A DNA stretch of 64,000 nucleotides from Rhodopseudomonas sp. (GCA_016124795.1 WGNB01000051.1:1-64000); one strand, 5' to 3'. Shown: positions 33,649 to 42,929, counted from the stretch's first letter. The notes: a model not told the origin generated them from the sequence alone. Made by a program: numbers and translations.

Positions 33649-36303
33649 ATGAAACCCGCAACCGCGTCAGGCCGGCCCGAACCGGCCGCCTTGCTGCCGG
33701 AGCGCTTCCGGCAATGGTTCGCCGGTCGCGGCTGGACGCCGCGCGCCCATCAGCTCGACCTGCTGGAAAAGGCCCGGAGCCGGCGTTCGGTGTTGCTGAT
33801 TGCGCCGACTGGTGGCGGCAAGACGTTGGCCGGGTTTTTGCCGAGCCTGGTCGAACTGAGCTTTCAAAGCGAAAACAGAAAGCGGCGGCAACCACAGAGA
33901 ACTCCCTCCCCCCTTGTGGGGGAGGGTTGGGGAGGGGGGGCGTCGTTGAGCGGCTCGCCACTCCCCCCCTCCCGCATCGATTCGCGATCCGACCTCCCTC
34001 ACAAGGGGGGAGGTAAAGAAAGTAGAGGTCTCCACACGCTTTACATCTCGCCGCTCAAGGCGCTGGCGGTCGACATCGCGCGCAATCTGGAAATCCCGGT
34101 GCGCGAGATGGGTCTCGATATTCGCCTTGAAACCCGTACCGGCGATACGCCGACCTCGAAGCGTCAACGGCAGCGCCGCGATCCGCCTGATATTCTGCTG
34201 ACGACGCCCGAGCAATTGGCGCTGCTGCTGGCGTCCGCCGACGCGCCCTTTATGTTCGCGAATCTCCAGCGCGTCGTACTCGATGAACTGCATTCGCTGG
34301 TGACGTCCAAGCGTGGCGATCTGCTGTCGCTGGGGCTGGCGCGTCTGTTCGCGCTGGCGCCGCAGATGACGACGGTCGGCTTGTCGGCGACGGTGGCCGA
34401 ACCCGACGAGCTATGTCGCTTTCTGGTGCCGCAGCCGCTCGACGGCAAGCGCTATGCCGACCGGGTGGTGGCGCAACCGGGCGCGGCGCCCGACGTCACG
34501 ATGCTCGACACCAGCGAGCGGCTGCCCTGGGCCGGTCATTCGGCGCGCCATGCGCTCGGCGAAATCTACGATCTCATAAAGCGCCACAAGACCACGCTGA
34601 TCTTCGTCAATACCCGCAGCCAGGCCGAGTTCACTTTCCAGGCGCTGTGGGGCATCAACGACGACAACCTCGCCATTGCTCTGCATCACGGTTCGCTCGA
34701 TGTCGCGCAACGCCGCAAGGTCGAGGATGCGATGAGCGCCGGCAGACTGCGCGCGGTGGTCTGCACTTCGTCGCTCGATCTCGGCGTCGATTGGGGCGAC
34801 GTCGATCTGGTCGTCAATATCGGCGCGCCCAAGGGTTCCTCGCGGCTGTTGCAACGCATCGGCCGCGCCAACCACCGGCTCGACGAACCGTCGCGCGCGG
34901 TGCTGGTGCCGGCCAACCGTTTCGAGGTGCTGGAATGCCGCGCCGCCATCGACGCCGTCGCTGACAATGCGCAAGACACGCCGCCATTGCGCACCGGCGC
35001 GCTGGACGTACTCGCGCAACATATTCTCGGTCGTGCCGTCGGCGAGCCGTTTCTGGCCGACGATCTCTACGCTGAAGTGCGCGCCGCCGCGCCTTATGCC
35101 GGGCTGGCGCGGACCGACTTCGACGACGCGCTCGAGTTCGTCGCGACCGGCGGTTACGCGCTGAAGGCTTATGAGCGCTTCGCCAAAATCCGCCAGACCA
35201 AGGATGGCAAGTGGCGCATCAGCCATCCCAACGTCGCGCAACGGTACCGCATGAATATCGGCACCATCGTCGAGGCCGATATGCTGAAAGTCCGGCTGGT
35301 GCGCGCGCGACGGTCGACGGCGGCGATACCGCGTGGCGGCCGGGTGCTGGGGCAGGTCGAGGAATATTTCATCGAAGGGCTGACGCCCGGCGATACCTTC
35401 GTCTTCGCCGGCGAGATATTGAGATACGAGGCGTTGGTCGAAAACGAGGTCTATGTCTCGCGTTCCAGTGCCGACGATCCGAAAGTGCCAGCCTATGAAG
35501 GCGGCAAGTTTCCGTTGTCGACCTATCTGGCGGCGCGGGTGCGTGGCTTGCTCGCCGATCCGAAGGCCTGGCGCGCGCTGCCCGTTCAGGTCCGCGACTG
35601 GCTGAAGATCCAGCAATGGCGTTCGCTGTTGCCGAAAGCCGGCGATCTACTGGTCGAGACTTTCCCGCGCGCCAATAAACATTACCTCGTCTGCTATCCG
35701 TTCGAGGGCCGGCTGGCGCATCAGACGCTCGGCATGTTGCTGACGCGGCGGCTGGAGCGCGCCGGCTTGAAACCGCTCGGCTTCGTCGCCAATGAATATG
35801 CGCTGGCGGTCTGGGGCTTGAGCGATCTCGGTGCGGCTATCGCCGGCGGCACGTTGTCGCTGCGCGCGCTGTTCGATCAGGACATGCTCGGCGACGACCT
35901 TGAAGCCTGGCTCGACGAATCGGCGTTGATGAAGCGGACGTTCCGAAGTTGCGCGATCATCGCTGGCCTGATCGAACGCCGGTTCCCCGGCGCGGAAAAA
36001 TCGCGCCGGCAGCTGACGATATCGACCGATCTGGTCTATGACGTGCTGCGCAAGCATCAGCCGGACCATCTGTTGCTGCGGGCGGCGCGGGCCGATGCGG
36101 CAACCGGCCTGCTCGACATCAAAAGGCTTGGCGACATGTTGTCGCGCATCGAGGGACGAATCGTGCATCAATCCCTTGACCATGTCTCGCCGCTGGCGGT
36201 GCCGGTGATGCTGGAGATCGGCCGCGAGACGGTCTATGGCGAGGCAGCGGACAGCCTGTTGGCGGAAGCCGCCGACGATCTGGTGAAAGAGGCGATGACG
36301 TGA
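33649..36303 (+). CDS. Ligase-associated DNA damage response DEXH-box helicase (Lhr-like)
   Basis: 884 residues. It is an SF2 helicase of the group that accompanies ATP-dependent DNA ligase, an MBL-fold exonuclease and PdeM in bacterial repair clusters. Motif I APTGGGKT (52-59), Ia YISPLKALA (132-140), II VLDELHSLV, III SATVAEPDE, V SLDLGVDWGDVDLV and VI QRIGRANHR are visible, followed by the Lhr winged-helix/core C-terminal region. A non-family insert of about 39 residues (85-123) is encoded by a palindromic repeat between motifs I and Ia. The ORF stays open through it. The next gene overlaps its stop codon. Confidence 0.92.
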   Translation: MKPATASGRPEPAALLPERFRQWFAGRGWTPRAHQLDLLEKARSRRSVLLIAPTGGGKTLAGFLPSLVELSFQSENRKRRQPQRTPSPLVGEGWGGGASLSGSPLPPSRIDSRSDLPHKGGGKESRGLHTLYISPLKALAVDIARNLEIPVREMGLDIRLETRTGDTPTSKRQRQRRDPPDILLTTPEQLALLLASADAPFMFANLQRVVLDELHSLVTSKRGDLLSLGLARLFALAPQMTTVGLSATVAEPDELCRFLVPQPLDGKRYADRVVAQPGAAPDVTMLDTSERLPWAGHSARHALGEIYDLIKRHKTTLIFVNTRSQAEFTFQALWGINDDNLAIALHHGSLDVAQRRKVEDAMSAGRLRAVVCTSSLDLGVDWGDVDLVVNIGAPKGSSRLLQRIGRANHRLDEPSRAVLVPANRFEVLECRAAIDAVADNAQDTPPLRTGALDVLAQHILGRAVGEPFLADDLYAEVRAAAPYAGLARTDFDDALEFVATGGYALKAYERFAKIRQTKDGKWRISHPNVAQRYRMNIGTIVEADMLKVRLVRARRSTAAIPRGGRVLGQVEEYFIEGLTPGDTFVFAGEILRYEALVENEVYVSRSSADDPKVPAYEGGKFPLSTYLAARVRGLLADPKAWRALPVQVRDWLKIQQWRSLLPKAGDLLVETFPRANKHYLVCYPFEGRLAHQTLGMLLTRRLERAGLKPLGFVANEYALAVWGLSDLGAAIAGGTLSLRALFDQDMLGDDLEAWLDESALMKRTFRSCAIIAGLIERRFPGAEKSRRQLTISTDLVYDVLRKHQPDHLLLRAARADAATGLLDIKRLGDMLSRIEGRIVHQSLDHVSPLAVPVMLEIGRETVYGEAADSLLAEAADDLVKEAMT
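33899..34017. repeat. Palindromic repeat inserted in frame in the helicase gene
   Basis: The left part (about 33902-33935) is a C/G-rich palindrome around CCCCCTTGTGGGGG. The right part (33991-34014) is ACCTCCC-TCACAAG-GGGGGAGGT, its near-inverted counterpart. About 55 bases with their own C-run separate them. The element encodes T85-K123, including PSPLVGEGWGGG and LPHKGGGK, with low-complexity composition unlike the rest of the protein. This resembles the in-frame palindromic elements of Rickettsia in behaviour, not in sequence. Confidence 0.8.
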
Positions 36304-37058
36304 AGAAGTCTGCGCAAGCAGGGCTCTTTTCTTCTCTCTCCCCCCTTGTGGGAGAGGATCGGGGAGGTGAAAGTGCGTTCGTGGCGGCTCATACGATTAC
36401 CATCGCCTCCGTTCCCCTCGTCGTCGACCCGTCCGGCGCGCTATATTGGCCGGAACAAGGGCTGCTCGCGGTCAGCGATCTGCATCTGGAGAAAGGTTCC
36501 AGCTTCGCCGTGCGCGGCCAGTTGCTGCCGCCCTATGACACCGCCGCGACGTTGTCTCGTCTGACGCAACTGATCGCACGTTACGCACCACGCGTTGTTG
36601 TTGCGCTGGGCGACAGCTTTCATGATGGTGGCGGCCCGGCTCGTCTTGCCGACAGCGACCGCCAACAGTTGACGGCAATGCAACGCGGCCGCGACTGGAT
36701 CTGGATCACCGGCAACCATGACCCTGACCCGGCCGATGGCATTGGCGGTGTATTTCAACATGCGCTGGAGATCGGCGTGCTGACGTTCCGTCATCTGCCG
36801 ACGGGCGCACCCGGCGAGATCGCCGGTCATCTGCATCCAGTGGCGCGAATCTCGCAGCGGGGCCGCTCGATCCGCCGCCGTTGTTTTGCCGCTGACGCCA
36901 AACGGATGGTGATGCCGGCTTTCGGGGCTTTCACCGGCGGGCTGAATGTGCGCGACGCGGCTTTCGCCGATCTGTTCGGCACGCTGGTTTTCACCGCTCA
37001 CATGCTTGGCGATAGCCGGCTTTATGCCTTTCCGGCGAAACGATGTCTGGCCGATTAA
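36300..37058 (+). CDS. pdeM: Ligase-associated DNA damage response endonuclease/phosphoesterase PdeM
   Basis: 252 residues from GTG 36300, overlapping the helicase stop (GTGA), which indicates translational coupling. Calcineurin-like phosphoesterase motifs are VSDLHLEKGSSFAVRG, VVALGDSFHDGG, WITGNHDP and IAGHLHPVARI, giving the usual two-metal site. It is expected to act on DNA ends or phosphodiesters with the helicase. The N-terminal 25 residues include a repeat-derived stretch (LSPLVGEDRGGE). A GTG at 36381 just after that repeat, with GGGGAGGTG upstream, may be the original start. Confidence 0.9.
   Translation: MKKSAQAGLFSSLSPLVGEDRGGESAFVAAHTITIASVPLVVDPSGALYWPEQGLLAVSDLHLEKGSSFAVRGQLLPPYDTAATLSRLTQLIARYAPRVVVALGDSFHDGGGPARLADSDRQQLTAMQRGRDWIWITGNHDPDPADGIGGVFQHALEIGVLTFRHLPTGAPGEIAGHLHPVARISQRGRSIRRRCFAADAKRMVMPAFGAFTGGLNVRDAAFADLFGTLVFTAHMLGDSRLYAFPAKRCLAD
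36334..36370. repeat. Half copy of the palindromic repeat at the start of pdeM
   Basis: CTCTCCC (36336-36342) pairs with GGGAGAG (36350-36356) around CCCTTGT, followed by ATCGGGGAGGTG. It closely matches the left part of the element inside the helicase gene and is translated in the same one of its three frames, giving SPLVGE in both proteins. Confidence 0.75.
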
Positions 37059-37080
37059 CATCCGCCGGGGAACAGACGTA

Positions 37081-37872
37081 TCAATCCCGCCTGAACACCA
37101 CGCTGCCGAACCAGCCGATAAACAGGGCCATCGCCGCGGCGACCAGTCCGTAGATCAAGCCGTGATCGTGGGCGGCGTCGGCGACATATTGTTCGAAACC
37201 GGCCTTGATCACTTCCAGCGCCGAATTGGTTCGTGAAACCAGATTGCCGCCGGCGAATAATTTGACATCGATGGCGTAGTTGCCGGTCGGCGCGTTCGCG
37301 GCGAGCGGGATCGCGACGCGGAACACCGTCGGCGTCAGGAAGGTCACTGCGGTTGGCGATTCCTGATAGGCGCCGCCTTCCTTTTCCAGCGTGATGAAGG
37401 CGACCCGGAACGGGTCTTCCGGCACGGTATCGGCGAAGTCGGTGCCGATCCGTTGGGTCAAAATGACGTGGTTGAGACCGACCTGCAAACGCCGCAAGGT
37501 TTCGGTCGGCGCGATTTCGGTGACCGGCCGGTTGCTCAGGATGCCGAGATAAGACGGCACGCGGACGAACTCGCGCGAGTCGACATTGACCCAGATACCG
37601 AGCACCCGTTCCTTGCGCCGGGTTCGCAGCGTCTGGCGCGGGCCGGTGACTGTCACCACAAGGTCATAGGCGTTGCGTAGCGCGGTGCGCGGCCGGTCAG
37701 GTTCGATCGTGCCGAACAGCACCAGGTCTTCCCCGGTGAAACTCGAGGTCACGGCGACCCGGTGGTTCGATAACGACACCACCAGCCGCTCGGCCATCGC
37801 CGGCCGCGTCAGTCCGGCGGCCAGCGCCAGGGCCGCGGCGATTGCGAGGGTGAGCGCGCCCCGGGCCGTCAT
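37081..37872 (-). CDS. TIGR02186 family membrane-anchored protein
   Basis: 263 residues. Signal peptide 1-27 (ALTLAIAAALALAAGLTRPAMA), then a beta-rich periplasmic domain beginning ERLVVSLSNHRVAVTSSFTGEDLVLFG, then a C-terminal helix (GLIYGLVAAAMALFIGWFGSVVF) with a short RRD tail. This matches the alphaproteobacterial TIGR02186 family that is nearly always next to a TauE-type permease. Its ATG overlaps the TGA of the upstream tauE-like gene by four bases, so the pair is translationally coupled. Probable accessory subunit of that permease. Molecular role untested. Confidence 0.88.
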   Translation of the reverse strand: MTARGALTLAIAAALALAAGLTRPAMAERLVVSLSNHRVAVTSSFTGEDLVLFGTIEPDRPRTALRNAYDLVVTVTGPRQTLRTRRKERVLGIWVNVDSREFVRVPSYLGILSNRPVTEIAPTETLRRLQVGLNHVILTQRIGTDFADTVPEDPFRVAFITLEKEGGAYQESPTAVTFLTPTVFRVAIPLAANAPTGNYAIDVKLFAGGNLVSRTNSALEVIKAGFEQYVADAAHDHGLIYGLVAAAMALFIGWFGSVVFRRD

Positions 37873-38792
37873 TCGCTCGCCACCAGACGCAAGGTGTAAA
37901 GGTCGTCCGGCTTGACCACCAGTTCATAGGCAAAGCGCATCCCGACCGCGAAGACGAGAAGTCCGAGCAGCAGGCGCAGCCGTTCGGCGCGCATGCGCTG
38001 GCCGGTATGGGCGCCGAATTGCGCGCCGATCACGCCGCCGACCATCAGGATCAGGGCCAGCACCGCGTCGACCAGATGGTTGGTGGCCGCGTGCATGACG
38101 GTGGCCGAGGTCATGGTGACCAGCGTCATCACCATCGAAGTACCGATCACCGTCGCGGTCGGCACCCGCAGGAAATAGATCAGCATCGGCACCAGCAGGA
38201 AGCCGCCGCCGATGCCGAGAACAGCGCCGATGAAGCCGATCGAAAACCCGATGCCCCAGACCGGGATTGCCGAGACGTAGATCTTGGAGCGTTTGAACCG
38301 CATCTTGAGCGGCAGGCCGTGGACCCAGTTGTGGCTGCCGGGCCGGCGCAAGGTCGCGCGGCCACCCCTGCGGGCGCGCAGCTCGGCCTGCACGCTTTCA
38401 TTGATCATGATGACGCCGACGATCGTCAGCAGTGTGACGTAAGACAAGCCGATGACGAGGTCGAGCTGGTCGACTGCGCGCAGCATCGTGAACAGCCAGA
38501 CACCGCTGGCGCTGCCGATAATGCCGGCGGCCAGCAGCATCATGGCCAACTGGATATCGACCGCGCGCTTGCGCCAGTAATTGATCGCGCCGGTAAACGA
38601 CGAGGCGGCGATATGGCTGGCGACACTGGCGACCGCGACCGCCGGGGAGATGCCGATAAAAATCAGCAGTGGCGTCATCAGGAAGCCGCCGCCAATTCCG
38701 AACATGCCGGAGATGAAGCCGACCGCGAGCCCCATCCCCAAGACGAGGAAGATATTGACGGGCAGGTCGGCGATCGGGAGATAGATTTGCAA
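37869..38792 (-). CDS. Sulfite exporter TauE/SafE family permease
   Basis: 307 residues from TTG 38792, since the only early ATG would cut into helix 1. Eight hydrophobic helices and two repeated signature halves are present: GFISGMFGIGGGFLMTPLL near residue 25-43 and GFIGAVLGIGGGFLLVPMLIY in the second half. TauE/SafE carriers move sulfite, sulfoacetate or related organosulfur anions. The coupled TIGR02186 protein is typical for an alphaproteobacterial subgroup. No sulfur-metabolism gene is nearby to fix the substrate. Confidence 0.9.
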   Translation of the reverse strand: MQIYLPIADLPVNIFLVLGMGLAVGFISGMFGIGGGFLMTPLLIFIGISPAVAVASVASHIAASSFTGAINYWRKRAVDIQLAMMLLAAGIIGSASGVWLFTMLRAVDQLDLVIGLSYVTLLTIVGVIMINESVQAELRARRGGRATLRRPGSHNWVHGLPLKMRFKRSKIYVSAIPVWGIGFSIGFIGAVLGIGGGFLLVPMLIYFLRVPTATVIGTSMVMTLVTMTSATVMHAATNHLVDAVLALILMVGGVIGAQFGAHTGQRMRAERLRLLLGLLVFAVGMRFAYELVVKPDDLYTLRLVASE

Positions 38793-38954
38793 GCGATTTG
38801 TCCGGCGTTCGCGGGCCCGGCCGGAGAGTGCCGGATCCGCTGGAGCCCACGATCGATCTTAGCGATGAATGCGCGCGCCGTTACCTCTTCGCGCGATTCG
38901 CCGCGCATTGCTATGGTTGTGCGGCCCTCACATCCACTTTCGTCGATCTTTACC

Positions 38955-41900
38955 TTACTGTCGTGCCACGTCGGCGAGATTGACCGCAGGGCGGACAGTG
39001 CCAGCCCGGCTGCTGCGGGTTTTGACGCTGTGTTTGACGTTGACCTTGCCGGGGTTCTTGCTCGAGGCCGGTGGTGTCGCTTCGCGGACATCGTCCCAGC
39101 CGCCTCGCGGCGTCGGCACGTTCAGCGCCGCCGGTGGCTGCGGCTCGGCTACGAAGCTCTTGGCGGCACGTTCGGCGGCGGCCAGGACATCGGGATCGAG
39201 ACGGCCGGCGACTTCGTCGCGCTTCTTGGCGGCTTCGTGGTCGCCCTGATGGGCGGCCAGCGCAAACCACTTATAGGCTTCTTCCAGGTTCTTCTCGGTG
39301 CCGAGGCCGCGCGCGCACAGCACGCCGAGATTATACTGACTGTCGGCGATGCCGTGCAGCGCTGCCTTTTTGAACCATTGCACCGCGGTCGTGTAATCCG
39401 GCTTGCCGTCGATGCCCTCGGCGTAGAGCACGGCGAGGTTATGCATCGCCTTGGCGTGGCCCTTGCCGGCGGCGGCGAGGTAGAACTTGCGCGCCTGGCT
39501 GAGGTTCTTTTTCACACCCATGCCTTTTTCCAGCAGGCTGGCGTAGCGGAACTGGGCCGGCGCCAGGCCCTTGCTGGCGGCTCGCTCGTACCAGCGTGCG
39601 GCCTCCGCCGGATCGACCGGTACACCGCGGCCTTCGGCATAACGCAGCGCGATTTCGTAAGCCGCCGGGCCGTCGCCGGCGACGGCGGCGCTACGCAATT
39701 TGACGCTGCCGATCGCGGACGGTAGCCGGTCGGCATCGGGAACCGGAGGCGCGGCCGGACGGCTCGGCGCGACGGGCGCCGGGCGGCTTGGAATTGAGCC
39801 GGTGATGTCGCCGGTCTGATCGAGCGCCGAAGAACTGCGCGCCGGCGAACCTGTCCGCTGGGCGTCGACCGGTGCATTGGTGGCCGGCGGATTGAGCAAT
39901 GGCGGAACGTTGGGCGGCAGGGCGTAAGGGTTGGCCGACTGCTTGCTGGCCACCATGTTGCCGCCCGCCGAATGGGTCGCGGTATCGGCACTGGCCGCGG
40001 GCTGGGCGCTGAACGTGTTGTTCGGGTTGAACATGTCGGCGTTCAGACTGGACGAATCGCCGTCAGGAGCGCGGCCGGCGGCAGGCGCGGCTGGACGCTC
40101 GGCCGGGGCCTGGGCGACCTTCGACGATTGGCTGTTGAAGGCGTTGAAATCCATGATGTTGCCGGCAATCTGGATCGATCCAATCACGATCGCGATCAGG
40201 CTGGCGGCGATAAACAGCGATTTGGCCCGCTTCAACAGCGAAGCGCGCAACGGCTTGGGCTCGGCGTCATCGATCTCGACGCGCTCGCCCGGTTCCGGCC
40301 GCGGCGGAGTTTGTTGCGTGGTCTCGACGGCGGCCTGGGCGGCGCGTCGGGCGGCCGCGATGAATCCAGATTTGCCGACCGGGCCGGTTTCCGGCGCGGG
40401 CCGTGCATTGCCAAGGGCGGCTTCGGAGGCGGCGATGCGGGCCGAGGCGTGCATCGACGGCATCGTGGTGCCTGGCTCGAGCGGCTGATCCGGCGGCAGG
40501 TTGGGATTGATAGGCCGTCGCGCGGCCTGCGGTGCTTGCCGGGGGGCAGGGGCCTGGGTCGGTTGTTCGACCGGCGGCTGCGCGACTTGCTGTCGTGGAG
40601 GCGGCGCGGCCGGCTGCGGCGGCCGTTGTGGCGCGGCCTGTGGCGCAGCGGTTTGTTCGGCGGAGCGCGGCACAGCCTGCTGTACCGGGCGCTGCGGCGC
40701 GGCGGGCCGGTCGGCGTAAGCCGACGCTTGCGTTGAGGCCATCAGCCGGTCCGCCGGCGACGATAGCGGTTGTTGCGGCGGAGCGGGATGGGGCGCCGAG
40801 TCGGCAACCGGTCGGACGCCGACGCGGCCGACCGCGTGAGCGAGATCGAGAATCTCCGAATCCGGATTGGGTTGGCGGTTGCCCTGGCGGAAGTCCTTTT
40901 CGATCATCGCCAGGCGGTCGACGACATGACCGAGCGTGCCATTGACCGCGTCGAGCGCGTTCTGGGTGCGAGCGATGTCGTGTTTGAGTTCGATGACGCC
41001 GGACGAGGTTTCCTCGCGCAGGCCGCTGGAGTTCTTGTTGGCCCGGATTTCCTCGATGTGCACCAGCAGATCGGCCAGCCCGCGCTCGATTGCCTCGAGA
41101 TGACCGAGCCGTGAATCGGAGGCGTCGAGGCGCTGCACCAGCGCGACGATCTGATCCTCGAGATGGCTGCCGGCGACATTGTCGCTGCGCGATTGCTGGA
41201 TCTGCTCGATCTTGCGGCTGAGCGATTCGACTAGCGCTTCCAGACGCGGCGGTACGGTGTCGCCACTTTGCGAGCGTTCGACGATGGCGTCGGAAAGCGC
41301 CGAAATCCGGTGTTCGAGGCTGTTGATGGCGTCGCCGCTGCCGGCGACCGCGCCGTAATGGTCGACCTTCTCGCCGAGTTCGCGGACCTGGGCGGCAAGC
41401 CGGCCGATGGCGTCGTTGGAGGCGACGTGACCGGCCATCTCGCGCAGGGTGGTGATGGCGTGTTCGAGCTGGCCGAGGGTCTCGGGGTCCTTCTGCGCGA
41501 CGATCAGGTCGATCTTGTGGGCGAGGCCGTGGACGGCTTCGTTGAAGCCGACCAGGTTTTCCGCCGGCGTCAGGCCAAGTAAGGCGTCGCGGACTTCGGC
41601 GAGCCCCTGTTCGACGCCGGCCAAGGCCGCCGCGTTGGCGGCGGCTTCGGCGCTGCCTTTGTCGCTGGCATTTTCCTTGGCCTTTTCGCTGGCCTGCCGG
41701 CCTTCGGCGATGCGCTGGGTCAGGCCCTGGATCTGCTTTTCGATCGCTTCGATCGCCTGGCGTGGCATCGCTTCGTTGAGCGCCCGGCCGATGTCGGCAA
41801 GTTCGGCGCGCAGCGCATTGATGGCGTCCTCGACGCCGGGCCGGCGCAGCGTTTCGATCTGATGGGTGATCTGGCGCAGATGATCCTCGAGCCCGGTCAG

Positions 41901-42929
41901 GTTCTGGCTCGGGACCGGGACGAAAACCGGGATCGGTGGCGCCGCCGGCACGACGGGCGGCGCGTACAGCATGTGCACCGGGTCGGGCGGCAGTTGCGGC
42001 GCGGCGGCCGTCTGTGACTGTTGAGGTTGCGGCTTTGGCGGCCGCGGTTGCTGCTGTTGCTGCGGCGGCTGAGGTTGTTGCGGCTGCGCCGGCGGCGGTT
42101 GTTGCTGTGTGATCGGCGGCTGCCCATTCAGCGCCCGCTGCCGCGCGGAAATTTCCGCGACCGCGCGCTCGAGCCCGGCCGGCGTTTTTGGCGGTGCGGC
42201 TTGCGAAGAAGAAGCAGCAGAAGCAGTTGGCGCCGACGGCACGGTCGGGGGGGCGGGCTGAGGTGCGCGAGCCTGCTGCAGGTGGGCCTGTAAAGCCTGG
42301 GCAATGGCGGCTTGTGCTTGTAGCGCTTCGGCTTTGGCGGCTTCGGCCGCTTTTGCCTGTGCGGCTTGCGCCGCCTGAGCGCGCTGCGCCTGAGCCTTGG
42401 CGGCCTGCGCTTGCGCGGCCTGGGCGGCTTGTGCCTGGGCGGCCTGAATTTGTGCCGCTTGCGCGGCTTGCGCATGTGCGGCCTGAGCCTGCAAAGCCTG
42501 GGCTTGCAAAGCTTGCGTTTGCAGGGCCTGGGCCTGCGCAGTCTGAGCGAATTGTTCCAGCCGCCGGTCCAGACTGGCGATCAGCTGGGCGATCTTGTCG
42601 TTATCGCCTCGGTCCGGCTCCGGCCGCGGTTGCTGCCGCGACTCGTGACCGGATTCATGACGCTCTTCATGACGCGAATCGCGACGAGCCGGTTTGACGG
42701 CGGGAGTCGACCGGGCGAACTGCTCGAGACGGCGCGTGATGTCATCGAGCCGTTCATGAACGCTCGACATGTCGTCGCCATAGGGGAGGTCGTCGTCCTC
42801 GGCCTGCTGGAGGATGACCGAATTAAGCCATTCGCCCAACGGCATGCCGGACCGGCGCGCCGCTTCTCTGGCTGTCTCGCGGGCTTCCGGCCTGATGCCT
42901 TTCACACTCCACGGGACACCAAATTTCAT
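38955..42929 (-). CDS. podJ: PodJ-like polar localization factor with Sel1 repeats
   Basis: 1324 residues from ATG 42929 (a GTG four codons upstream is possible). The N-terminus MKFGVPWSVKGIRPEARETA is typical of PodJ-type proteins. An Ala/Gln array (about 128-218) is followed by a Pro/Gln-rich linker. Long predicted coiled coils span about 330-680. A second Pro/Ala-rich region leads to one transmembrane helix (about 903-926, SLFIAASLIAIVIGSIQIAG). The periplasmic end has four Sel1-like repeats (about 1080-1240: YEIALRYAEGRGV, FRYASLLEKGMGV, MHNLAVLYAEGID, QYNLGVLCARGLG). It should mark a cell pole and recruit division or kinase proteins. Confidence 0.88.
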   Translation of the reverse strand: MKFGVPWSVKGIRPEARETAREAARRSGMPLGEWLNSVILQQAEDDDLPYGDDMSSVHERLDDITRRLEQFARSTPAVKPARRDSRHEERHESGHESRQQPRPEPDRGDNDKIAQLIASLDRRLEQFAQTAQAQALQTQALQAQALQAQAAHAQAAQAAQIQAAQAQAAQAAQAQAAKAQAQRAQAAQAAQAKAAEAAKAEALQAQAAIAQALQAHLQQARAPQPAPPTVPSAPTASAASSSQAAPPKTPAGLERAVAEISARQRALNGQPPITQQQPPPAQPQQPQPPQQQQQPRPPKPQPQQSQTAAAPQLPPDPVHMLYAPPVVPAAPPIPVFVPVPSQNLTGLEDHLRQITHQIETLRRPGVEDAINALRAELADIGRALNEAMPRQAIEAIEKQIQGLTQRIAEGRQASEKAKENASDKGSAEAAANAAALAGVEQGLAEVRDALLGLTPAENLVGFNEAVHGLAHKIDLIVAQKDPETLGQLEHAITTLREMAGHVASNDAIGRLAAQVRELGEKVDHYGAVAGSGDAINSLEHRISALSDAIVERSQSGDTVPPRLEALVESLSRKIEQIQQSRSDNVAGSHLEDQIVALVQRLDASDSRLGHLEAIERGLADLLVHIEEIRANKNSSGLREETSSGVIELKHDIARTQNALDAVNGTLGHVVDRLAMIEKDFRQGNRQPNPDSEILDLAHAVGRVGVRPVADSAPHPAPPQQPLSSPADRLMASTQASAYADRPAAPQRPVQQAVPRSAEQTAAPQAAPQRPPQPAAPPPRQQVAQPPVEQPTQAPAPRQAPQAARRPINPNLPPDQPLEPGTTMPSMHASARIAASEAALGNARPAPETGPVGKSGFIAAARRAAQAAVETTQQTPPRPEPGERVEIDDAEPKPLRASLLKRAKSLFIAASLIAIVIGSIQIAGNIMDFNAFNSQSSKVAQAPAERPAAPAAGRAPDGDSSSLNADMFNPNNTFSAQPAASADTATHSAGGNMVASKQSANPYALPPNVPPLLNPPATNAPVDAQRTGSPARSSSALDQTGDITGSIPSRPAPVAPSRPAAPPVPDADRLPSAIGSVKLRSAAVAGDGPAAYEIALRYAEGRGVPVDPAEAARWYERAASKGLAPAQFRYASLLEKGMGVKKNLSQARKFYLAAAGKGHAKAMHNLAVLYAEGIDGKPDYTTAVQWFKKAALHGIADSQYNLGVLCARGLGTEKNLEEAYKWFALAAHQGDHEAAKKRDEVAGRLDPDVLAAAERAAKSFVAEPQPPAALNVPTPRGGWDDVREATPPASSKNPGKVNVKHSVKTRSSRAGTVRPAVNLADVARQ
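42270..42545 (-). repeat. Ala/Gln minisatellite within the podJ-like gene
   Basis: Many degenerate copies of short units reading CAGGCC or CAGGCGGCC on the coding strand give an almost pure Ala-Gln tract (for example LQAQALQAQAAHAQAAQ). The repeat DNA is prone to slippage, so the number of units may vary between strains while keeping frame. Confidence 0.7.

Noticed and set aside
33899-34017. Repeat in the helicase taken as a sequencing error or gene break
   Set aside because: The reading frame stays open across the element and all later helicase motifs are in the same frame.
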